In this document: in pieces, positions 8,526 to 16,169 of the stretch
Layout: each line of letters starts with the position of its first letter
Numbering within the stretch: position 1 is the first letter of the stretch
From: Leifsonia sp. Root227
GTDB lineage: Bacteria; Actinomycetota; Actinomycetes; Actinomycetales; Microbacteriaceae
Direction of reading: 5' to 3'
Assembly (NCBI RefSeq): GCF_001428745.1
Contig: NZ_LMIO01000004.1
Coordinates: 806,001-870,000 of the forward strand
DNA length: 64,000 bases
Translations under genes and position numbers: made by a program
Notes under the pieces: model-generated
Told to the model about the DNA's origin: nothing
Database searches by the model: none
Seen by the model: the letters and a program-made list of their open reading frames with translations, nothing else

Positions 8526-9469
8526 GCTGCCGTCTCCGTCCGTGCGTACTCCTGGTAGACGCCGCCGAACGCCGCCCAGATCATCCCGAGCCCGCGGTAC
8601 GCGGCGCGCGAGCCGCGCGCCTGGTGGCGCAGCGAGCCGGTGACGAGCCCGAATGCGACCCGGAGCACGCCGCCGGCCACGCGCGCGGCGCCGCCGCCGA
8701 TCGCCCAGGCGCGGGCCTCGAGCGTCCCGAGCGTTCCGTCGGACAGCCGGAGGCGCACCACGGCCGCGGAGTTGCCGTGGCTCCACGCGCGGCGAAGCAC
8801 CCACCGCCTGTTCTGCCTGGCGGGAGGCACGAGGTCGGTGATCACGGACTCGTCGCACCACACCATCCGGAAGCCGGTGCGATGCAGCTGCCTGCTGAAC
8901 AGGGTGTCCTCGCCGCCGCTCAGTCCGAGGTCGAGGGCGAAGCGCACGCCGCTCGCCCGCACCTGGTCGAGGTCGAGCAGCAGATTTCCCGCGGCGGCGA
9001 CGTCGATGAGCGTCCCGGTCGGCAGCGACCGCCGCGTGAAGAAGTCCCCGGCCTTCAGCCACGGGTCCAGCGGCCGCTCGAACGCGGCCACCACCCGCCC
9101 GGACACGGCAGAGGCGCCCGACGCCTCCCACACCCGGACCAGGTGCTCCAGCCATCCGGGATGCGGTCGCTCGTCGTCGTCGATGAATGCCAGCAACCGC
9201 GAGCCGGCAGCCTCGTCGATGGCCCTGTTGCGCACGGCGGCGATACCGGGGCGCGGCTCGACGACGTACCGCACGCCGTCCACCTGCGCGGCCGCATCCC
9301 GCCCGCTGCCGTCCGGATCGTTGTCGACCGCGAGGACCTCGACGGTGTAGTCGCTGTCTGCCTCGTCCGCGAGGGCGCGGCCCTGTGCGACGAGCGCGGG
9401 CAGCAGCTCGCGCAGATCGTCTGGGCGATGGTAGGTGGGCACCGCGATCGTCAGGTTCGGCACATGCAC
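8522..9469 (-). CDS. Glycosyltransferase, GT2 family
   Basis: The protein begins LTIAVPTYHRPDDLRELLPAL, the classic start of a GT-A/GT2 domain. It has the metal-binding DXD region as AFIDDDERP near residue 115 and the acceptor-site region GGEDTLFSRQLHRTG. About 315 residues. The start is GTG at 9469 (GTG CAT GTG...); a second GTG six bases on is possible. It is coupled by a 4-base overlap to the deacetylase, suggesting the two act on the same sugar, though this is inference. Confidence 0.85.
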   Translation of the reverse strand: MHVPNLTIAVPTYHRPDDLRELLPALVAQGRALADEADSDYTVEVLAVDNDPDGSGRDAAAQVDGVRYVVEPRPGIAAVRNRAIDEAAGSRLLAFIDDDERPHPGWLEHLVRVWEASGASAVSGRVVAAFERPLDPWLKAGDFFTRRSLPTGTLIDVAAAGNLLLDLDQVRASGVRFALDLGLSGGEDTLFSRQLHRTGFRMVWCDESVITDLVPPARQNRRWVLRRAWSHGNSAAVVRLRLSDGTLGTLEARAWAIGGGAARVAGGVLRVAFGLVTGSLRHQARGSRAAYRGLGMIWAAFGGVYQEYARTETAA

Positions 9470-9523
9470 AACCTACCCACCAGGGGCGGCTGCTGCGCAA
9501 CTCGGCGGAGGCAGGGTGCGTGA

Positions 9524-9529
9524 TAACAT
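9524..9529 (+). promoter_or_regulatory. -10 element of a leaderless promoter
   Basis: TAACAT ends six bases before the ATG at 9536 and there is no Shine-Dalgarno sequence. Transcription would therefore start at or next to the start codon, a common actinobacterial arrangement. Confidence 0.5.
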
Positions 9530-9535
9530 CCGCGG

Positions 9536-10441
9536 ATGGTCGGAGAGCTGGCGGTCGTCGTCGTGAACTACGGCTCGTCCGGGCTGCTGCGCGCGAATCT
9601 CGCGCCGCTCGCCGACGCGCTGCCGGAGGCTGGCATCGTGGTGGTCGACAACTTCTCCGGCGATGCCGAGCGCGCCGCGGTCGTGGCGCTCGGCGCGGAG
9701 CGCGGCTGGGTCGTCGTCACGCCGGACGACAACCTCGGTTTCGGTCTCGGGATGAACGCCGGGGTCGACGCGGCCGCAGCGAACGGCGCCACCCGCTTCC
9801 TGCTGCTGAACCCGGATGCGACCATCGAACGGGATGCGGTCGAGACGCTGTCCGCCGCCGTCGAGGTCGAGCCGCTCGCGCTGCTGGCCCCGCGCATCCT
9901 GAGGCCGGACGGGTCGGTGTGGTTCGACGGGTCCGACCTGAACCTCGACGACGGGCGCATCACCGCGACGCGCAAGCGCGCTGTCGCGGACGACCCGCGG
10001 CTGGAGCAGTGGCTGTCCGGAGCGTGCCTGATGGTGTCCGCCGAGCTGTGGGAGCGGATCGGCGGCTTCGGGGACGGCTACTTCCTGTACTGGGAGGATG
10101 TCGAGCTGTCCTATCGGGCGCGGCGAGCGGGGGCGAGCGTCCGGGTGGTGGATGCGGCGAGCGCCGTGCACGCGGAGGGGGGCACCCAGGGAGACGGCCT
10201 CGAGACGGCCGGTGCGGCGAAGTCCGAGGGGTACTACTACTTCAACATCCGCAACCGGCTGGTGTTCGCGGCGCGCAACCTGGACGCGGCGACCGTGCGC
10301 CGGTGGAGGCGGGCGAGCCTGCCGATCGCGTGGGAGGTGCTGCTGCAGGGCGGGCGGCGGCAGTTCGCGCATCCCGTCGCTCCCGTTCGCGCGGCGTTCA
10401 CCGGAGTGCGGGACGGATTGCGCGCGTCGCGGAAACGCTAG
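9536..10441 (+). CDS. Glycosyltransferase, GT2 family (rhamnosyltransferase-like)
   Basis: The start VVVVNYGSSGLLRANL, the NLGFGLGMNAGV segment and FLLLNPDATIERDA (with the DXD-like site) match the WcaE/RfbN-type GT2 group, often rhamnosyltransferases. The WEDVELSYRARRAG segment carries the catalytic base region. The length is 301 residues. It starts at ATG 9536, probably leaderless. A GC-rich hairpin follows the stop at 10452-10469. The donor sugar is a guess from family resemblance. Confidence 0.85.
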   Translation: MVGELAVVVVNYGSSGLLRANLAPLADALPEAGIVVVDNFSGDAERAAVVALGAERGWVVVTPDDNLGFGLGMNAGVDAAAANGATRFLLLNPDATIERDAVETLSAAVEVEPLALLAPRILRPDGSVWFDGSDLNLDDGRITATRKRAVADDPRLEQWLSGACLMVSAELWERIGGFGDGYFLYWEDVELSYRARRAGASVRVVDAASAVHAEGGTQGDGLETAGAAKSEGYYYFNIRNRLVFAARNLDAATVRRWRRASLPIAWEVLLQGGRRQFAHPVAPVRAAFTGVRDGLRASRKR

Positions 10442-10451
10442 GGAAACGCGC

Positions 10452-10469
10452 GCCCCCGAAAGAGGGGGC
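10452..10469 (+). terminator. GC-rich hairpin after GT2 gene / element before 10640
   Basis: GCCCCC (10452-10457) and GGGGGC (10464-10469) are separated by GAAAGA. It lies 11 bases after the stop at 10441 and looks like a terminator, although it has no U-tract. It also resembles the element at 6686-6703, which cannot be a terminator, so a regulatory role is possible. Confidence 0.5.
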
Positions 10470-10639
10470 ATTCAGTGAGGATTTCTCGGATTAGACTGGC
10501 GGGGCAGCAGTACCCGACGCTGAAGCGATCCTCTCCACCCTGGTGCGTCCCGACTTGGTCCGGTCGGAGCGCGGACCGTGCCGACGTCGGCTGACCGACG
10601 GCCGGACACACGGCCCGAGAGACGGGGAGTGGAAATCCG

Positions 10640-11860
10640 ATGGGCGCAGGGGGAAAGCAACTCAGCATCGCACTGGTCGGTACGCGTGGCGTGCCCGCCA
10701 GGTACGGCGGGTTCGAGACCTGCGTCGAAGAAGTCGGAAGCCGGCTCGCCGACCGCGGCCACAACGTCCGCGTCTACTGCCGCCGCATCGAGACCGCGGA
10801 TGGTGTCGCGCCGCAGGAGGAACTCCCAACGTACAAGGGCATGACGCTCGTGCACCAGGGCGCCATGCGCCGCAGGTCGCTGGAGACGCTCAGCCACACA
10901 GGGCTCTCTGTCGGCCACCTGCTCGGTCACCGCACCGACGCCGCGATCGTCTTCAACGCGGCGAACTCGATGTACCTCCCGATGCTGCGCGCAGCCCGCA
11001 TCCCGGTCGCCACGCACGTGGACGGCCTGGAGTGGCAGCGCGCCAAATGGGGCGCCATGGGCAGGCGGTACTACCGCTTCGCCGAGTCGGCCGCAGTGCG
11101 CTGGTCGGACGCCCTCATCGCCGACGCCCAGGGCATCGCCGACTACTACACGACCGAGTTCGCGGTCGGCACCAGGCTCATCGCATACGGAGCGCCGACC
11201 GTGCCGTCCACCACCCACCGACTCAGCGAGCTCGGCCTCGAGCCGCACGGCTACCACCTGGTCGTCGCCAGGTTCGAGCCGGAGAACCACGTGGACACGA
11301 TCGTCGACGGTTACCGCAGGAGCGACGCGAAGCTGCCGCTCGTCGTCGTCGGCTCCGCTCCGTACGCGGAGGAGTACACCCGCAGGGTTCGTGCGCTGGC
11401 GGACGACAGGGTGCGGTTCCTCGGCGGCGTGTGGGATCAGGAGCTCCTCGACCAGCTCTACTCGTCCGCGTTCACCTACCTGCACGGCCACTCCGTCGGC
11501 GGCACCAACCCGTCGCTGCTCAGAGCAGTCGGTGCAGGTACGCCGACGATCGCGTACGACGTGCCGTTCAACAGCGAGGTCCTCGGCGACGCCGGCCTCT
11601 ACTTCACGGCCGCAAGCGATCTGGCGAGCACCATCGGATTCGCGGAGGCGGCCGTTGAGCAGCACGCCGCCCGCAGCACTGCGACGCGGGAACGCGCGAA
11701 GGATTACGACTGGGACGCGGTCGCCGACGCGTACGAGACGCTCTGCGCCGACCTGGTGGAACACAGGGCGGTCAAGCCGAAACGGCCGTTCTTCGGGCAG
11801 CGCGTGAACGGGCAGAGCGGACTGGCCGCCGTGCCGGTCGCAACCGAGCGGACAAGCTGA
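10640..11860 (+). CDS. Glycosyltransferase with DUF1972 N-terminal domain
   Basis: The N-terminus SIALVGTRGVPARYGGFET is the hallmark of DUF1972, found on GT4 enzymes that are often rhamnosyltransferases of capsule and EPS clusters. The C-terminal half has VVARFEPENHVDTIVDGY and GTNPSLLRAVGAGTPTIAYD, the donor-site region of Glycos_transf_1. The length is 406 residues. GGGGAGTGG precedes the ATG. The stop overlaps the ATG of the CDP-alcohol phosphotransferase by one base (TGATG), starting a three-gene coupled unit. Confidence 0.88.
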   Translation: MGAGGKQLSIALVGTRGVPARYGGFETCVEEVGSRLADRGHNVRVYCRRIETADGVAPQEELPTYKGMTLVHQGAMRRRSLETLSHTGLSVGHLLGHRTDAAIVFNAANSMYLPMLRAARIPVATHVDGLEWQRAKWGAMGRRYYRFAESAAVRWSDALIADAQGIADYYTTEFAVGTRLIAYGAPTVPSTTHRLSELGLEPHGYHLVVARFEPENHVDTIVDGYRRSDAKLPLVVVGSAPYAEEYTRRVRALADDRVRFLGGVWDQELLDQLYSSAFTYLHGHSVGGTNPSLLRAVGAGTPTIAYDVPFNSEVLGDAGLYFTAASDLASTIGFAEAAVEQHAARSTATRERAKDYDWDAVADAYETLCADLVEHRAVKPKRPFFGQRVNGQSGLAAVPVATERTS

Positions 11861-12705
11861 TGAGCACCGGATCGGCAGGCGCGGCAGGAGCCGCGGCAGG
11901 CGCACCGACGGGCGCACCCGCCGCCCGCGAGAGCTACCTCGACGTCGTGCGCCGCCTCGCCGCGGCGCAGAAGCCGGCCGCCAGAAGCGCGCCGGCGTAC
12001 TCGCGCTACGTCAACCGTCGCATCGGACGCTACTTGGCTGCCTGGGCGTACCGCGCCGGTCTCAGCCCGAACGCGGTCACCGCGATCAGCGCGGTGTGGA
12101 CGTTCGCTGCCATCGCCATCCTCGTCGTCCTCCCGCCGTCCTGGTGGTCGGGGATCGCCGCGGCCGTGCTGCTGCTCGTCGGCTACGCGTTCGACAGCGC
12201 GGACGGCCAGGTCTCCCGGCTCGCCGGGCTCAGCAGCCCGGCGGGCGAATGGCTCGACCACATGGTCGACTCGCTCAAAGTAGTCACGATGCCGCTGGCG
12301 CTCGCCGTCGGCTTCTGGCTGCACGACTCTGTTCCCACCTGGTGGCTGCTGATCCCCGTGGCGTTCTCGATCGTCTCGTCCGTGCTGTTCTTCGGCATGA
12401 TCCTCACCGAGCAACTTCGTCGTCAGCGCGGGCGCGCGTCCATCGCCGCGGATGCGCCGGGACGACCATCGTGGATGCGCGCCATCGCCGTGCTGCCGAT
12501 GGATTACGGCGTGCTCTGCCTCTCGTTCGTGCTGCTCGGTGCGCTGCCCGTGTTCCTCGTGGTGTACACCCTGCTCTTCGCGGCGACGACCGCGTTCCTG
12601 CTGCTGGCCGCCGCCAGTTGGTTCCGGGAGCTGCGCGCCCCGGCCACCCCCGACACCCATCTGGCGACCGACCAGCGCCAGAGCACCGAAGAAGGACGAT
12701 CATGA
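11860..12705 (+). CDS. CDP-alcohol phosphatidyltransferase family membrane enzyme
   Basis: The 281-residue membrane protein carries the family motif D-x2-D-G-x2-S/A-R-x8-9-G-x3-D-x3-D: DSADGQVSR followed by GEWLDHMVD at about residues 110-135. These Asp residues bind the metals and the CDP-alcohol. Family members swap CMP for an alcohol-bearing group, making phospholipids or, in some polymers, transferring a polyol phosphate. In this EPS locus, with a cytidylyltransferase at 1-276, it may decorate or anchor the polysaccharide. The acceptor is unknown. It overlaps the preceding gene by 1 base and the next by 4. Confidence 0.85.
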   Translation: MSTGSAGAAGAAAGAPTGAPAARESYLDVVRRLAAAQKPAARSAPAYSRYVNRRIGRYLAAWAYRAGLSPNAVTAISAVWTFAAIAILVVLPPSWWSGIAAAVLLLVGYAFDSADGQVSRLAGLSSPAGEWLDHMVDSLKVVTMPLALAVGFWLHDSVPTWWLLIPVAFSIVSSVLFFGMILTEQLRRQRGRASIAADAPGRPSWMRAIAVLPMDYGVLCLSFVLLGALPVFLVVYTLLFAATTAFLLLAAASWFRELRAPATPDTHLATDQRQSTEEGRS

Positions 12706-13388
12706 CCGAAGCAACAGAGGCTCCTCGCGGCCCCGACCACCACGTCCGCAACCGCATCCTGCTCATCGTCGTCGGCAGCGTCGCCGTCGCCGCGGTGGCG
12801 GCAGGGCTCATCGTGGCCGGGATCCACGGCGCGAAACCCGGAGGCCCCGTCCCGAACGCGCTGCAGCCCGTGGCCACGCAGCAGGCGGCGCCGTCCGACA
12901 GCCCTGCGAGCAGCGGAAGCAGCGCGAAGCCGACGCCCGGCACGAAGAGCGAGACGCCCGCCGAGCGAACGGACGCGGTCAAGTACGGCCAGCAGGTCGC
13001 CGCGAGTGTCAGCACGAAGCAGGAGGCGAAGACGCCGGCCGGGCTGACGGCTGCCGTCACGACGTTCGCGTCGTACACGGCGACGGCGACCCGCGCGGGA
13101 GAGGTCAGCGGGCCCGCCGTGAAGGCGACCCTCACCCTCACGAACGGCACGGGATCGTCGGTGCCGCTGACGGCGGTCACGGTCAACGGATACTACGGGG
13201 ACGACGCGACGCCCGCATCCCGTGTCGACGGCGACAAGGCCACGAAGCCGTTCGCCGCCGAGCTCGCGCCCGGCGCCACGGCGACGGCCACGTACGTGTT
13301 CACCGTGCCCGCTGACGCGAAGTCCGTCACGATCACGCTGGCCGACGCGGCGGGTGCGAAGCTCGTCACGTTCACCGGCGCTCCCTGA
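12702..13388 (+). CDS. Membrane-anchored protein with C-terminal beta-sandwich-like domain, function unknown
   Basis: I do not recognise a named family. The 228 residues comprise a short cytosolic N-terminus, one membrane helix (about residues 19-45, ending GIHGAKPGG), a Ser/Pro/Thr-rich spacer and a C-terminal domain of about 110 residues rich in alternating Thr/Val (KATLTLTNGTGSSVPLT...). The domain resembles the DUF4352/Ig-like extracellular folds. It is translationally coupled (ATGA) to the CDP-alcohol enzyme, with GAAGAAGGACG as ribosome site, so an accessory role in that step on the outer face is plausible. Confidence 0.65.
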   Translation: MTEATEAPRGPDHHVRNRILLIVVGSVAVAAVAAGLIVAGIHGAKPGGPVPNALQPVATQQAAPSDSPASSGSSAKPTPGTKSETPAERTDAVKYGQQVAASVSTKQEAKTPAGLTAAVTTFASYTATATRAGEVSGPAVKATLTLTNGTGSSVPLTAVTVNGYYGDDATPASRVDGDKATKPFAAELAPGATATATYVFTVPADAKSVTITLADAAGAKLVTFTGAP

Positions 13389-13412
13389 GCCGGCGCGCTC
13401 CCTGAATCGGTT

Positions 13413-13430
13413 CACCCCCTGAAAGGGGTG
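13413..13430 (+). terminator. CACCCC-N6-GGGGTG hairpin
   Basis: CACCCC and GGGGTG with a CTGAAA centre form an 18-bp inverted repeat between 13388 and the leaderless start at 13467. It could terminate the coupled unit upstream or regulate the acyltransferase; the geometry matches 6686-6703 and 10452-10469. Confidence 0.5.
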
Positions 13431-13466
13431 GACCGCGAGAATGAAACCGGGCGTACTGTTTGCTTC

Positions 13467-14585
13467 ATGAGCAAACCTCACAATCGCATCCAGGGTCTGG
13501 ATGCCCTCCGAGGGCTCGCGATTCTGCTGGTCATGCTCCGACATTCCTGGGGGGACACCTTCGGCGGCGCCGGGATCGTCGGCGTCGTCGCGTTCTTCAC
13601 ACTGTCCGGGTACCTCATCACCGGGCTGCTCGCCAGCGACGTCCGGACGTACGGCCGGGTCAGGTATCTGCGGTTCTACAAGAACCGGGCAATCCGGCTC
13701 CTCCCTGCGCTCGTCTTCGCCCTCGCCGGGTTCGCCGTGGTCGAAGGACTCCTCGACCTCGGCGGCCACCCTGCTCAGGTGCTGCGCACCGTCGAGGTGG
13801 CGCTCACCTACACGGCGAACGTCCCCGGGCTCAACCACGGTTCCGACGACATGTCCCACCTGTGGACCCTGGCCAACGAGGAGCAGTTCTACCTCGTCTG
13901 GCCGATCTTGATCCTCCTGGCCGTCCGGTTCCGCAAGGAGTGGCTGACCGTGACGATCGCCGCGGCGGCCATCGTCGCGGTCCTCGGCGCGACGATCCTC
14001 TTCACAGAACCACTGGTGAAGATCTATACCTGGCCGTCGACCTGGACGATCGCGATGGTGGTCGGCGCCGCGTGTCAATTGGGGCGCAATCGGCTCTCGC
14101 TGGTGCTCAGGGGCGTCGTGGCGCGCATCGGAGGGGTGGTCGGGCTGGTCGGCCTGGTGGGCCTCTCCTTCCTCCCTGACGCGAAGAGCAATCCGTTCGT
14201 CTACCTGTTCGGGGGCGCGGTCATCGCGGTGCTCACCATGCTTGTCGTCTGGTGGTGGAAGGACATCGCCGTGATGCCTGCGTGGTCGCGGCCCCTCGTC
14301 TGGCTGGGGACGATCAGCTACGCCGCGTACCTCTGGAACTATCCGATCGGCTGGTGGCTGCGCGACCTCGGGGTGACCGACTGGCAGGCGCCGGCCATCC
14401 TGCTCACCGTGGCAGCGGCGGCAGTGTCCTGGTTCGCCGTCGAGCGACCGTTCAACCGGCTCAAGAACCTGAGGACCTCCCCGGCCGACCAGGCGGACGT
14501 CGCCCGCCCGAAGCTCCGGCCCCGAGCAGGCAGCGCATCCCACCACCGGGGCACACCGGCGATCGAGCCGGACACAAAGCGGTGA
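13467..14585 (+). CDS. Acyltransferase 3 family protein (OafA/YrhL-like)
   Basis: The protein begins NRIQGLDALRGLAILLVMLRHSW, the family's first helix with the catalytic His in MLRHSW; the RALRxxP-type segment appears as RAIRLLPAL. About ten membrane segments follow, and the C-terminus is basic and hydrophilic. These enzymes O-acetylate or otherwise acylate exported polysaccharide. The length is 372 residues. The start at 13467 is chosen over the in-frame upstream ATG/GTG codons because a -10-like TACTGT (13454-13459) ends seven bases before it and there is no ribosome site, implying a leaderless message. Confidence 0.88.
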   Translation: MSKPHNRIQGLDALRGLAILLVMLRHSWGDTFGGAGIVGVVAFFTLSGYLITGLLASDVRTYGRVRYLRFYKNRAIRLLPALVFALAGFAVVEGLLDLGGHPAQVLRTVEVALTYTANVPGLNHGSDDMSHLWTLANEEQFYLVWPILILLAVRFRKEWLTVTIAAAAIVAVLGATILFTEPLVKIYTWPSTWTIAMVVGAACQLGRNRLSLVLRGVVARIGGVVGLVGLVGLSFLPDAKSNPFVYLFGGAVIAVLTMLVVWWWKDIAVMPAWSRPLVWLGTISYAAYLWNYPIGWWLRDLGVTDWQAPAILLTVAAAAVSWFAVERPFNRLKNLRTSPADQADVARPKLRPRAGSASHHRGTPAIEPDTKR

Positions 14586-14605
14586 CGGCCGAGGGCTGAC
14601 GCCGG

Positions 14606-16048
14606 CTACTTGTGCGTCGGAACGGACTCCGACGACTGGGCGGCGCCCTCGTCGTCCTGGCTCGGCGCGGCCGCAGCGCGGTTCGGCAGGCCGAAGCGGC
14701 GCGGGGGCTGCTTGGAGGCCGGGTAGTACACGTCGCGGTTCTTCTGGGCGCTGACCCTGTTGAGGACGACGCCGAGGACCGTGACGCCCGACTTCTCGAG
14801 GGAGTCCATCGTCTGGCTGAGCTGCTGGCGGCGCACGTGCGTGCGATCGACCACCACGATCGCGCCTCCGACCTGCCTGGCCAGGATGGCCGCGTCAGCC
14901 ACCGCGATCAACGGCGCCGTGTCGATCACCACCACGTCGTAGTCGGCGATCAGCCTGCCGAGCAGTTCCGTCATCGCGCGCGACGACAGCAGCTCGCTCG
15001 GGTTGGGCGGGATCGGTCCCGAGGTGAGCACGTCGAGGCTGCCCTCTCCCCACCGCTGCACCACATCCGAGAACTCGGCGCGGCCGGCGAGCACGGAGGT
15101 GAGGCCGGCGTCTCCGACGAGGCCGGAGTACGAGGCGACCATCGGGCGGCGGAGGTCGGCGTCGATGAGCAGGGTGCGCTGTCCCGTCTCCGCGAGCGCG
15201 AGGGCGAGGTTCGTCGCGATCATCGACTTGCCCTCCGCGGGAATGGAAGAGGTGACGACGATGCCTCTGGATGCGGACCCCAGCGTGACGAACTCCAGAT
15301 TCGACCTGAGCTGCCGGTAGTTCTCCGCCGCGTTCGAGAGCGGTTCGACGGCGAGGACGGGCCGTGGATGCTTGCCCTTCTCCTTCTGGATCGAGCCGAG
15401 CAGCGGCGCCTGGGTCACGGCGGCCGCGATCTCCGCGCTGTGCACGCGGGTGTCCAGAGTGGCCCTCAGCACCAGGAAGAGGACGCCGACGATCAGGCCG
15501 AGGAGGAGCCCGGTGACCACGTTGAGACGGGTGTTCGGGGAAGACGGGTCCTTGGGGACGCTCGCGTTCTCGATCACGCGCACGGAGACCGTGGTCTGGC
15601 CCTCCGCGTTCTTCGGCGCGATCTGCTCGACCGTCTTGCTGAGGCTGGCGGCGACCGCGTTGGCGACCTTCGCGGCCTGCGCAGGGTCAGGGTCGGTGAC
15701 CGCGAGCTCGAGGATGACGGTGTTCTGCGGCGTGCTCACGGTGATCGCGTCTGCCAGGCCCTTGGCCGTCACATCGAGGTCGAGGTCGTCGACGACGGGC
15801 TGCAGCACGACAGGCGACTCCGCGAGCTGGGCGAACGACAGCATCTGGTTCTGGGTGTACGTCGAGCCCTGGCTGAGGTCGCTCGCCGACCCGCCGAAGT
15901 TCAGCGAGAAGTAGAGGCCGGAGGTAGCCGTGTACACCGGCTTCGCGATCTGTGACAGACCGAAACCGGCGACGCCGCCGACAATGGTCGCGATCAGGAT
16001 CACGTACCAGAACCGCCGGAAAGCGGTGAGGTACTGGTGCGTGTTCAT
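14606..16048 (-). CDS. Wzz-domain BY-kinase (polysaccharide co-polymerase, tyrosine autokinase)
   Basis: This 480-residue protein fuses a Wzz chain-length domain to a bacterial tyrosine kinase. The Wzz part has membrane helices at about 14-34 and 177-197. The kinase has Walker A SSIPAEGKS (267-275, Lys274), Walker A' LLIDADLRRP (293-302) and Walker B VVVIDTAPL (372-380). A short Tyr-containing tail (DVYYPASKQ) near the C-terminus is the likely autophosphorylation site. It controls EPS polymer length, cycling with a phosphatase such as the one at 460-1044. The ATG at 16048 follows GGGAGG; the longer upstream frame adds an unlikely hydrophilic stretch. Confidence 0.92.
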   Translation of the reverse strand: MNTHQYLTAFRRFWYVILIATIVGGVAGFGLSQIAKPVYTATSGLYFSLNFGGSASDLSQGSTYTQNQMLSFAQLAESPVVLQPVVDDLDLDVTAKGLADAITVSTPQNTVILELAVTDPDPAQAAKVANAVAASLSKTVEQIAPKNAEGQTTVSVRVIENASVPKDPSSPNTRLNVVTGLLLGLIVGVLFLVLRATLDTRVHSAEIAAAVTQAPLLGSIQKEKGKHPRPVLAVEPLSNAAENYRQLRSNLEFVTLGSASRGIVVTSSIPAEGKSMIATNLALALAETGQRTLLIDADLRRPMVASYSGLVGDAGLTSVLAGRAEFSDVVQRWGEGSLDVLTSGPIPPNPSELLSSRAMTELLGRLIADYDVVVIDTAPLIAVADAAILARQVGGAIVVVDRTHVRRQQLSQTMDSLEKSGVTVLGVVLNRVSAQKNRDVYYPASKQPPRRFGLPNRAAAAPSQDDEGAAQSSESVPTHK

Positions 16049-16169
16049 GGTCGGGCCTCCCGTGGAGTCGGATGTTGTGGCAGGCGCCGGTCGTTCGCCG
16101 GGCAGCGAGCGGTGGATCGCTCGGATGTCGGGCGTACGGCGGACGCGGTCGGGCGTCGTTGAAGGCATT

